From: Clostridiaceae bacterium
GTDB taxonomy: Bacteria; Bacillota_A; Clostridia; Clostridiales; Clostridiaceae
DNA: 17,319 nucleotides
Direction of reading: 5' to 3'
Assembly (NCBI GenBank): GCA_029256485.1
Contig: JAQSXU010000090.1
Coordinates: 1-17,319, forward strand
The notes under the pieces were generated by a model. It was not told where the DNA came from. It ran no database searches and worked only from the letters and a program-made list of their open reading frames with translations. Made by a program: the position numbers and the translations under genes. Of this stretch, positions 1 to 6,465 are shown piece after piece. How positions within the stretch are numbered: the first letter of the stretch is position 1; every line of letters starts with the position of its first letter.

Positions 1-245
1 AGTGCATTAGTTGCCTGGGTAGTACTATGAGCTATAAATATTACATCTTCAGGATCAATGTTATTAGCTGTCAGACATCTCTCAAAGGCTTCAACTACCC
101 CTGCTGAAACTCCTAATTCATGGTCGTGAGTTGTCATTACAGATGCCTTACCTATTATTTCATGGGTTTCATTATCTATAGCTACAGCTTTTGTATGTGT
201 ACCTCCAACATCTATTCCAACACGAATTGCTTTTTTTCCCATCAT
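1..245 (-). CDS. Hydantoinase/oxoprolinase family protein, N-terminal part (cut by window edge)
   Basis: My translation of the minus strand from 245 gives about 81 residues beginning MMGKKAIRVGIDVGGTHTK and running off the window at position 1. The phosphate-binding motif GIDVGGTHT, followed by a stretch containing TTHDHELGVSAG and IAHSTTQATNAL, is typical of the N-terminal domain of hydantoinase A/5-oxoprolinase proteins (ASKHA-fold ATPases). There are two adjacent ATG codons (245 and 242); GGGAGG lies 5 bases before the first, so I use 245. It is the last visible gene of the sugar-acid operon, 79 bases after the permease, with a large stem-loop between them. The family opens cyclic amides using ATP, but many members next to sugar-acid genes have no known substrate. 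Family assignment is firm; function is unknown. Confidence 0.85.
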   Translation of the reverse strand, partial: MMGKKAIRVGIDVGGTHTKAVAIDNETHEIIGKASVMTTHDHELGVSAGVVEAFERCLTANNIDPEDVIFIAHSTTQATNA

Positions 246-272
246 TAATTCCTCCCATGCAGCTATCCTGCT

Positions 273-325
273 GCAATTTTTAATTTGGTCTGCAGAATAC
301 TTTCTGCAGACCATTACCTAATTGC
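273..325 (-). other. Nested intercistronic stem-loop
   Basis: A perfect 9-bp inverted repeat, GGTCTGCAG (287-295) with CTGCAGACC (304-312) around an 8-base loop, sits inside a second pairing, GCAATT (273-278) with AATTGC (320-325). The outer arm reaches the permease stop codon. On the transcribed strand no U-tract follows, so this is unlikely to be an intrinsic terminator. An mRNA-stabilising or processing hairpin that sets unequal expression of permease and hydantoinase-like gene is a reasonable inference. Confidence 0.6.
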
Positions 326-1594
326 TATTTTACATACATAAAATATACTAATATAGTATTTATGATACAAATTACCCAGCCCCAGAATACTCCGGATTTT
401 AGGAATTCTTTTACGCTTACCTTAGAGTAGTTAAGTGCCCATAAGTTCCAAGATTGAGTTGGGCAGCATGAAATATTCATTGTAATTGTAGGTATATAGA
501 TTAAAGGGAATAAAAGAGTACTTGTGTAAATTCCAAGAGCATTTAATATTCCAAGTGTTGCAGAACCAGCACCAAATACTGTTAAAGGTCCACGGAACAA
601 TCCAAGTGGTGCTATAATTGCAAATGCTATACAAAGTACTAATGCGCTCTTTGGCATTACTCCTCCCAGTATTGCCTGGAAAAATCCTGCATCTAAGCCG
701 GCTACTTTGTTAAACATAGGAAGTATGAACAAGAATCCAAGTAATGAAGCTACATCTACAACGCCGTCATAAAATGTTTTAGTAACAATTTTTTCACAAT
801 CTTTATAGGATTTAATTTTTCCGCAAACAAACAATGCATAGAAAACAGCAACTATGAATGCTGGTATTGGCTGCCATAATTGGAGTAATTAATGCAATAC
901 CAGGTGCACTTTGTGAACCCGTTGATGCAGTTCTTGCTTGAGCTGCCCATGCGTGGTTAACTGCACTTTTTCTAAGTCTTACAGCTAGCATTACTATTAT
1001 AACAATTAGCTGCACTGCCATTGCTGCAAAACCAAATTTAAGATAGTTGTTATCATATTTGAAACCTTTGAATATTCCCTGCATTTGTTTAAATAATACT
1101 AAGTTAACATACATACCAGAACCAACTGACATCAAGTATGAACTTACTGCAAGAGGTTTTGGAACTCCAAGTGAAAGAAGTATAGGCAGTACTATTACAC
1201 CTATTGCTACAACTGCGCCTGCACCGAATGTACTTGTAAATATAAGTCCAGTTACAACTGACAATAATACTGTAGTAATAAGTGGCTTGTCTCCTCCAAG
1301 CTCAACTGTTTTTCTAATAATTGAGGCTGCAATACCTGTTTCTACAAGTACTCTGCCAAACCAGCTACCGAAAATAACTACTACTGCTGTTGCTCCCCAG
1401 CTCTCTGGTCCTCCCTGGAATACTTGTGTCTGAGCTACTTCCCATGTTATTTTTCCACCTAATGCACCTAAAGCAACCCATACTATTGCCATTACCAGAA
1501 AGCCCAACATTAAGTTACCGCCCTTTGCAGCATAAGCAATTAAACCGAAGTAAGTAATTAATAATAAAATTCCTATTAATACGTTTAGTGACAT
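325..1594 (-). pseudogene. GntP-like (ion-transporter superfamily) permease, split by a frameshift
   Basis: Two overlapping minus-strand reading frames (1594-812 and the frame ending at 325) are halves of one permease. The first 242 codons are rich in membrane segments, with GAGAVVAIGVIVLPILLSLG resembling the GntP/ion-transporter core. The frame then breaks after PIMAA near 866-870, where the strand reads GCAGCCAATACC. Removing one A there joins PIMAA to IPAFIVAVFYALFVCGKIK and gives an intact protein of about 422 residues, normal for GntP-type permeases. Unrepaired, the first frame ends in a hydrophilic 18-residue tail and loses the C-terminal 40% or so. The start has the good site AAAGGGGG. 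Context (KDPG aldolase, isomerase, LacI regulator) suggests uptake of a sugar acid. The break may be real or a sequencing error. The exact subfamily is uncertain. Confidence 0.75.
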
Positions 1595-1680
1595 TATTAT
1601 TTCCCCCTTTAGTAAATAAATTTTTTTAACAGTTTAGATAACTATTGAGAAATCACACCTCCTTGTATTATTTTTAAATT

Positions 1681-2430
1681 TTAAACAGTTAATAATTTTT
1701 GTATTTCGCTTTTAAGTATTGATATTGGATCGGGATAACATGGGTATTCTATTGCCACAGGCAAATCATCCTTAAATACCCTCAATATCCTTTTCCAAGG
1801 GATAACTCCTTCATCAAGCAGCACAGCTTTGGGTCCATTTTCAATGCCTACATCTTTTAAATGAATATATGTGACTTCATCTTTTAGCAATTGGGCATTT
1901 TCTTCTGGATCTTCATTTTGCCAAACCCAATTTCCCACATCAAAAGTGCATTTAATTTTCAGATTTAGTCGTTTACATTCATCCATGAAGCTTTTGATTT
2001 TTTTAGATTTTCCTTCAGCCTCATTTATATTATTTTCTATTGTAAAATTAATGGAATCGCTTTCAGATAGACTATTAATTTTATTAATATCTTGGTTGGT
2101 GATAGAGCTATAATGGCCTATATTAAACTTTATATTTCTGCATCCCATTATTTTAGCTTCACTGCAATAATTTTCAATTGCTTCAGCTTGCAAACTTCCG
2201 TCTTTAAATAATGTATCCGGTACAGAATAAAATACTTCTATACCAAATCTATCAGATACCTGCCTTATATCTTTTAATTCCTTGTTGAAATCCTTAATAA
2301 ATTCTCTTCTTACTTCAACTTTTTTAATTCCCAGTGTATTAATTTTCTCAAACATTTCTGCCTGAGGCATTCCTGATTTTAAATCATCTAAGAATGCAAA
2401 AGTATTAATTACTATGTTTTCTATCTTCAC
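1681..2430 (-). CDS. Sugar-phosphate isomerase/epimerase, TIM-barrel (xylose isomerase-like) family
   Basis: This 249-residue cytoplasmic protein has the features of the AP-endonuclease-2/xylose-isomerase-like TIM barrel family. The usual metal-binding residues can be placed at Glu132 (FTIENN), Asp164 (CTFDVGNW), His190 (YIHLKD) and Glu228 (AIEYPC). Members isomerise or epimerise sugars, keto acids or inosose-type compounds using a divalent metal. It is slightly short for the family, mostly from compact loops, and shows no break. It starts 15 bases after the KDPG aldolase gene and is followed by the permease, so it is very likely co-transcribed and acts upstream of a KDPG/KHG-type cleavage. 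The substrate cannot be read from sequence. Confidence 0.8.
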   Translation of the reverse strand: MKIENIVINTFAFLDDLKSGMPQAEMFEKINTLGIKKVEVRREFIKDFNKELKDIRQVSDRFGIEVFYSVPDTLFKDGSLQAEAIENYCSEAKIMGCRNIKFNIGHYSSITNQDINKINSLSESDSINFTIENNINEAEGKSKKIKSFMDECKRLNLKIKCTFDVGNWVWQNEDPEENAQLLKDEVTYIHLKDVGIENGPKAVLLDEGVIPWKRILRVFKDDLPVAIEYPCYPDPISILKSEIQKLLTV

Positions 2431-2445
2431 TTTTTATACCTTTTA

Positions 2446-3066
2446 CTACTTTAAAGCATCAAGTAGTTTTTTACACCTTTCACTTAGAATATGAAGGTTT
2501 GTCTCATTAACTCCTTTAGTTAAATATCCGCCAACCCCAACAGCAAAGGCTCCTTTTTCAAACCACTCTTTAATATTTTTATCATTTACGCCTCCAGTTG
2601 GCATCATTTCAATAAATGGAAGAGGTGCCTTTATAGATTTAATCATTCCTGGGCTTATAAATTCTCCTGGGAAAAGCTTTACAACATCGCTGCCAGCCTT
2701 ATAAGAATTATATGCCTCAGTTGCTGTTGCTGCTCCCAAAGAACAAAACACATTATTTTCTTTACAAAATTGCCCTACTTCATTAACTATACATGGTGAG
2801 ACAATGAAGTCTGCTCCTGAATTTAAAGCCTTTTTAGCTTGCTCTACATCCAATACAGTTCCTGCACCAATGCAGACATTACTATAATTTTCTTTTAATT
2901 CCTTAATGAGTTTATCTGCATCCTTTACTGTAAATGTTATTTCTAAAACTTCTATGCCTGATTCAATAACAGTTTTACAAAACAACTTTGCCTGGTGAAA
3001 ATCCTCACAGCGTATTACTGAGATTATCTTGTTTCTTAATTTTTCTTTTACATTTTCCTTATTCAT
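2446..3066 (-). CDS. eda: 2-dehydro-3-deoxy-phosphogluconate / 4-hydroxy-2-oxoglutarate aldolase (KDPG/KHG aldolase)
   Basis: This 206-residue protein matches the class I KDPG/KHG aldolase family in length and motifs. Glu42 lies in LEITF, the glycine-rich GAGTVL follows at 67-72, and Lys130 in VVKLFPG is the expected Schiff-base lysine. MPTGGV and the C-terminal GVGGYL complete the phosphate site. It splits 2-keto-3-deoxy-6-phosphogluconate to pyruvate and glyceraldehyde-3-phosphate, or related keto acids. The usual PGxxTPTE segment is changed to SLGAATATE, which may mean altered substrate range. GGGAGG stands 7 bases before the ATG. A LacI-type operator candidate lies just upstream (3097-3107). 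No KDG kinase is visible, so the pathway is incomplete within the window. Confidence 0.93.
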   Translation of the reverse strand: MNKENVKEKLRNKIISVIRCEDFHQAKLFCKTVIESGIEVLEITFTVKDADKLIKELKENYSNVCIGAGTVLDVEQAKKALNSGADFIVSPCIVNEVGQFCKENNVFCSLGAATATEAYNSYKAGSDVVKLFPGEFISPGMIKSIKAPLPFIEMMPTGGVNDKNIKEWFEKGAFAVGVGGYLTKGVNETNLHILSERCKKLLDALK

Positions 3067-3081
3067 GATTACCTCCCTTTA

Positions 3082-3110
3082 TTATCAAACGATTTAGTTT
3101 ATCGGTTAAC
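3082..3110 (-). promoter_or_regulatory. Putative LacI-family operator before the KDPG aldolase gene
   Basis: The 11-mer AACCGATAAAC (minus strand, 3097-3107) occurs also, in the opposite orientation, just upstream of the lacI-family gene at 4201-4211. Here it is one half of an imperfect inverted repeat AAACGAT-7-ATCGGTT (3087-3107). The spot, 30-40 bases before the aldolase start, suits a repressor site. I could not assign a convincing -35/-10 pair here. Confidence 0.45.
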
Positions 3111-3162
3111 AAAGATATAAATATATAAGAAGTCTACTTTATTATTGTAGATCCTCTTATTA

Positions 3163-4164
3163 TTAACCTGGCTGGTAATTCCTGTATCTTGGTTTAGCAT
3201 TACTTTTGGCTGATATTCTCTTGATTAATCTCTTTGCTGATTCTGCTCCTACCTCATATGACTGCTGGGATATTACTGTAATTCCTGGAGGAATTAAGGA
3301 AGCCCATCCCCAATCATCATAACCGCACACACCAAAATCTTCTGGTATATTGTACTTGCATTCATTAATACAATGAAGTACATTTAGCAGTGTCACACCA
3401 TTAACAGCAAACAGTGCTTTTGGTTCATCCTTGAACTTTTTGTAAAAGTCATTTAATCCATCTATACAACTGCCATTATCTGTAGTGCTTATTGTATAAA
3501 CGAATTCATTTCCATCTATATTGTAAAACTTTTTTACTGCATCTAAATAAGCTTTTTTTCTAATTTTTCTACTGCTGATTTTATCAACTGGCTGAGTAAA
3601 AAAAGCTATATGTTTATATCCTTGATTAACTAAAAATTTTATAGTATTAAAAGTTACATCATAATCATCTGTTGTTACTGTATCCAGTTTTAATTCATCC
3701 ATTATTCTGTCTGCCAATACTATTGGAATCCCACTATTATTTATCTCTGTTAAATAATCATTATTGTATCCAGTAGTGTTAATTACAAAACCTTCTACTC
3801 TGTTGTCCATTAGTGATTTTACATATTCAATTTCTTTAACAGGATCATTATCAGTATTTGCTATAATAACTTGATAGCCTTTTTCCTTACAGACATCGCT
3901 GATTCCCTTTAGTAGTATTGAAGAGAATTGACTTGTAATATCCGCAATAATAGCACCAATGAAACCGCTTTTGTTGGATTTCAATGTTCTAGCAATATTA
4001 TTTGGTCTATAATTTAATTCTTCTATTATATTTTTAATTTTTTGTCTTGTTTCATAAGACATATATTCATATTTACCATTTATATATCTTGATATGGTGG
4101 TTTTAGAAACTCCTGCCTTTTGGGCTACTTGTTCAATAGTAACAACTTCTTTTTTTGTCTCCAT
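3163..4164 (-). CDS. LacI-family transcriptional regulator with a C-terminal frameshift
   Basis: This is a LacI/GalR-type repressor. It has an N-terminal helix-turn-helix (VTIEQVAQKAGVSKTTISRY), a hinge region (YRPNNIARTLKSNKS) and a periplasmic-binding-protein-like effector domain ending near GITVISQQSYEVGAESAKRL. An in-frame GTG at 4182 exists, but the ATG at 4164 has GAGGA 5 bases upstream, so I use 4164 (333 residues). The last eight residues, RYRNYQPG, do not fit the family. In the neighbouring frame the DNA reads KIQELPARLIIRGSTIIK followed by a stop at 3134-3136, the usual LacI ending. Loss of one A in the CCAAG run at about 3188-3192 explains it. The gene precedes the KDPG aldolase operon and probably controls it and itself. 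KdgR-like by context only. Confidence 0.88.
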   Translation of the reverse strand: METKKEVVTIEQVAQKAGVSKTTISRYINGKYEYMSYETRQKIKNIIEELNYRPNNIARTLKSNKSGFIGAIIADITSQFSSILLKGISDVCKEKGYQVIIANTDNDPVKEIEYVKSLMDNRVEGFVINTTGYNNDYLTEINNSGIPIVLADRIMDELKLDTVTTDDYDVTFNTIKFLVNQGYKHIAFFTQPVDKISSRKIRKKAYLDAVKKFYNIDGNEFVYTISTTDNGSCIDGLNDFYKKFKDEPKALFAVNGVTLLNVLHCINECKYNIPEDFGVCGYDDWGWASLIPPGITVISQQSYEVGAESAKRLIKRISAKSNAKPRYRNYQPG

Positions 4165-4184
4165 ATAATTCCTCATCTTCACAC

Positions 4185-4211
4185 GTTAATCAATTAACGA
4201 AACCGATAAAC
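4185..4211 (-). promoter_or_regulatory. Putative autoregulatory operators of the LacI-family gene
   Basis: Two palindromic sites lie between promoter and start codon. One is a perfect 7-bp inverted repeat, CGTTAAT-TG-ATTAACG on the minus strand (about 4184-4199). The other is TTAACGAAACCGATAA (about 4194-4209, plus strand), with TTA.CG....CG.TAA symmetry. The second includes most of the 11-mer shared with the aldolase upstream region. The central CG is typical of LacI-family operators. Confidence 0.5.
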
Positions 4212-4239
4212 ATAAACCTTATTAACTTTCTATGGTTTT

Positions 4240-4268
4240 ATATTATCATAACATTTCCATGAAAACAA
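4240..4268 (-). promoter_or_regulatory. Sigma-A-type promoter for the LacI-family gene
   Basis: The minus strand has TTGTTT (4263-4268), a 17-base spacer and TAATAT (4240-4245). It lies about 75 bases before the start codon, just downstream of the preceding terminator, with the operator-like palindromes between it and the gene. Confidence 0.55.
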
Positions 4269-4302
4269 TATCATTTTTCGCATTTTTCGATTTATTTTTA
4301 CA

Positions 4303-4345
4303 AATATAAAAAGCCCACACTTTTCATATTTTATAAAAAGCATGG
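4303..4345 (-). terminator. Intrinsic terminator after the Ser/Thr kinase gene
   Basis: On the minus strand a 13-bp stem (arms 4333-4345 and 4315-4327, three G-U pairs, 5-base loop) is followed by GGCTTTTTATATTT. It begins 24 bases after the kinase stop codon. Confidence 0.8.
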
Positions 4346-4369
4346 ATATACACTGTTATATCTGCATTT

Positions 4370-5509
4370 CTATTTTTTCTTCTTCCCTTTATGCTGCTTT
4401 GAAGATGGTTCCAAAGTATTAACTGGATTGGTTGTATTATTATCCTTTGTGATGCCATTATCATTTGTAACATTATCATTTGAAGGCTGCTGAACTGGCT
4501 GCTGTATATCTTCTTCCTTAGGCAGACTATTAACTGTATTATCAATTTTAGGTTTATCTACAGTACTATTGTCATTATATTTAAGTGTATTTCCATAAAA
4601 GTGATATAAAATTGTTAACACTACAGCCATTAACACCGCAAATGCAAATATATTTCTTACTATGCCATGACTCTTTTTTTTAACATTTTGCTTTATAAAA
4701 GGTTCATCCATTACTATTGTTTTTTCAACATCTAAATTATTCAGGCATTTTGTAATTTCATGTTGTAATTCACTAACAGAATCATATCTATCTTTAATAT
4801 TTCTTTTAACACACTTTTGTATTATTGACTTTAAATCATAATTTACATTATTATAATTTTCATCACTAAAAAGTTCTGAATCCTCCAAAGCTGTTTTTCC
4901 ATTAACCATATAATACATAACCATACCTATACCATATATATCAGTTTGTTTACAACATTTCCCTGCACCCCTCTGTTCAGGCGCAGCATATCCTATTGAC
5001 CCCATTACAATAGTGTCACTGTTTTTATTAATTTTATCAACCTTGGAAATTCCAAAATCAATAAGTACAATCTTTCCATTTGGAATTATCATGATGTTTG
5101 ATGGCTTTAAGTCTCTATAAATAATGGGTGGATTCATATTATGCAGGTATGCAATAATATCGCATAACATTAATGTGATGCTGCATATCTCATCTGTACC
5201 CAGTTTTCCTTTCTTATCAACATATTCCTTTAATGTTTGTCCTTCAATGTAGTCCTCAACCATATATAAATTATCATCTTTATAAAATATATCAACTATC
5301 CTTGGAATACCCGGGTGATTTAATTTTTTTAGCATATTAGGCTCGGATAGAATATCTATATTAAATCCATTATTTTTATTTATTTCCTTTATGGCCCAGA
5401 AGTTTTCAAGATTTATATTTTTACATAAGTAAACTGTTCCCATGCCTCCGCTGCCTAATACTTTTATTACTTCATATTTTTTATCCAAAATATACCCAGT
5501 CTGGAGCAT
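4370..5509 (-). CDS. Membrane-anchored Hanks-type serine/threonine protein kinase (no PASTA domains)
   Basis: Of 379 residues, about 1-260 form a eukaryote-like kinase domain: glycine loop LGSGGMGTVYL (18-28), ATP lysine Lys41 in AIKE, catalytic loop YRDLKPSN with Asp133, DFG at 151-153, and YAAPEQ in the activation segment. All key residues are present, so it should be active. A threonine-rich stretch (KTIVMDEP, about 263-270) could be a phosphorylation or FHA-docking site. One membrane span lies at about 284-304, preceded by basic residues, so the kinase domain faces the cytoplasm. The external part is only about 75 residues, rich in Asn, Asp, Pro and Gln, ending GKKKK. PrkC/Stk kinases of Firmicutes normally carry PASTA repeats there; none are seen. 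The start is backed by AGAGGTG. No PP2C phosphatase gene is adjacent. Substrates unknown. Confidence 0.93.
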   Translation of the reverse strand: MLQTGYILDKKYEVIKVLGSGGMGTVYLCKNINLENFWAIKEINKNNGFNIDILSEPNMLKKLNHPGIPRIVDIFYKDDNLYMVEDYIEGQTLKEYVDKKGKLGTDEICSITLMLCDIIAYLHNMNPPIIYRDLKPSNIMIIPNGKIVLIDFGISKVDKINKNSDTIVMGSIGYAAPEQRGAGKCCKQTDIYGIGMVMYYMVNGKTALEDSELFSDENYNNVNYDLKSIIQKCVKRNIKDRYDSVSELQHEITKCLNNLDVEKTIVMDEPFIKQNVKKKSHGIVRNIFAFAVLMAVVLTILYHFYGNTLKYNDNSTVDKPKIDNTVNSLPKEEDIQQPVQQPSNDNVTNDNGITKDNNTTNPVNTLEPSSKQHKGKKKK

Positions 5510-5561
5510 AATTCACCTCTCAAATAAACTTATACTAATTAATATACGTTTTTTATCTAAA

Positions 5562-5591
5562 ATATTCGGGGGTCTATTCACATTGTGACAA
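5562..5591 (-). promoter_or_regulatory. Possible promoter for the Ser/Thr kinase gene
   Basis: TTGTCA (5586-5591), 18 bases, then GAATAT (5562-5567) on the minus strand, between the preceding terminator and the kinase gene. The -35 overlaps a small palindrome TCACA-A-TGTGA. The -10 is weak. Confidence 0.35.
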
Positions 5592-5639
5592 TAAAAATAT
5601 CCACATTTATGGATAAAATTAATTCACAAATGTGGATAT
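5590..5639 (-). terminator. Intrinsic terminator after the PAS-Spo0E gene
   Basis: A perfect 12-bp inverted repeat, ATATCCACATTT with AAATGTGGATAT (arms 5628-5639 and 5597-5608), closes a 19-base loop and is followed on the minus strand by TTTTATT. It lies about 45 bases after the stop codon. Confidence 0.75.
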
Positions 5640-5683
5640 AAATAATAAAATTTAACTAAAACAACAGTCATCAGCTGCATTCA

Positions 5684-6352
5684 TCAACGTTTTTGTATTG
5701 TCTTCATATATTTAACAATAAGTTTGTCCAAGTACTCACTTAAAAGTAATCTTTCTTTACCATTGTCACTACTTTCTGAAGTACAACTTATTTCATTAAG
5801 AATATCTCTTAATTCATCTATGTTTTCCTTTAGTTCCGATAGTTCAATGTCCTTCAGATTAATTTGAAGCTTATTTTCCTCAACTTCTTTAGGGATTAGT
5901 AAACTTTTCTTTACTTTTTCTTTAGATGTTAAACTTGTATCCTTATCTTCAACATATTTATCATTTATTGAGGTAATTAAATTTTCTAACTTAACCCCTG
6001 TCTTGTTATTGTGTTCCAATATACTGTCATTTTCGGAAATCACCTTAATAATTTCTGCAACATAGATTTTGTTTTCAAAATTAACTGGAGTAGCGGTTAT
6101 TAAAAATACTTTTCCATCAGTGCTATACTCAACTTTTGTAAAAGTGTCATTATACTGATATGCTCTCATGGAAATACAGTTTTTACAAAATGAATCCTTC
6201 TTCAAAAGATTATAGCAAACAGCATCTTTATTTTTTATAGTTTCATCTTCTATTATTTTTACTTTTTTATTTATTGGATCAACCACTCTTATTATATCGT
6301 ACATGTTTTTAAATATAGATAATCTTTCTTTAATCTCACTGATTATATTCAT
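5684..6352 (-). CDS. PAS-like sensor fused to a Spo0E-type aspartyl-phosphate phosphatase domain
   Basis: Two parts can be seen. Residues about 15-106 look like a PAS-type sensor: CYNLLKKDSFCKNC has three cysteines (Cys46, Cys56, Cys59), followed by FLITATPVNFENKIYVAEII, as in the Cys-containing PAS domains of clostridial signalling proteins. A charged linker leads to about residues 171-217, LKENIDELRDILNEI and LLLSEYLDKLIVKYMK, which match the paired helices of Spo0E phosphatases including the signature SxxLDxLI. Such proteins dephosphorylate response regulators such as Spo0A~P and so delay sporulation. Free Spo0E proteins are only about 50-85 residues, so this is a fused, potentially signal-gated form. 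A GTG at 6361 is in frame, but the ATG at 6352 has GGTG 8 bases upstream and is preferred (222 residues). It is monocistronic, with its own promoter and terminator. Confidence 0.75.
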   Translation of the reverse strand: MNIISEIKERLSIFKNMYDIIRVVDPINKKVKIIEDETIKNKDAVCYNLLKKDSFCKNCISMRAYQYNDTFTKVEYSTDGKVFLITATPVNFENKIYVAEIIKVISENDSILEHNNKTGVKLENLITSINDKYVEDKDTSLTSKEKVKKSLLIPKEVEENKLQINLKDIELSELKENIDELRDILNEISCTSESSDNGKERLLLSEYLDKLIVKYMKTIQKR

Positions 6353-6391
6353 ATTATTCACACCAATTCTATATATATTTTAACTAACAAA

Positions 6392-6420
6392 ATTATACAT
6401 TAAATTGTGGAAAATTTCCA
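6392..6420 (-). promoter_or_regulatory. Promoter of the PAS-Spo0E gene, with a palindrome over the -35
   Basis: Minus strand TGGAAA (6415-6420), 17 bases, TATAAT (6392-6397). The -35 is half of a perfect palindrome TGGAAA-T-TTTCCA (6408-6420), a likely operator for an unidentified regulator. Confidence 0.6.
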
Positions 6421-6430
6421 TTACTTTATT

Positions 6431-6449
6431 AATAATGATAATCATTGGC
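6431..6449. promoter_or_regulatory. Fur-box-like site
   Basis: The sequence AATAATGATAATCATTGGC matches 16 of 19 positions of the classical Fur consensus (GATAATGATAATCATTATC), including the uninterrupted core AATGATAATCATT. It lies about 10 bases upstream of the -35 of the PAS-Spo0E promoter and 17 bases after the preceding dehydrogenase gene. Confidence 0.5.
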
Positions 6450-6465
6450 ATGAAGTATTAGAATA

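Noticed and set aside
3067..3162. A sigma-A promoter before the KDPG aldolase gene (TTGTTA with TTTGAT or GATAAT)
   Set aside because: The hexamers fit only with a poor -10 or a 20-base spacer; co-transcription from the lacI promoter is equally possible.
4324..4545. 73-codon minus-strand frame overlapping the end of the Ser/Thr kinase gene
   Set aside because: It lies in another frame of the kinase tail and over its terminator, has no ribosome binding site, and its composition is a by-product of the Asn-rich repeats.
5581..5591. TCACAATGTGA before the kinase gene as a Rex or CRP operator
   Set aside because: The spacing does not fit Rex (TTGTGA-N6-TCACAA) or CRP, and a 5-bp palindrome is expected by chance in this base composition.
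6431..6449. Palindrome AATGATAATCATT as terminator of the preceding dehydrogenase operon
   Set aside because: The palindrome has no loop to speak of, only A-T-rich arms and no U-tract, so a protein-binding site is more likely.
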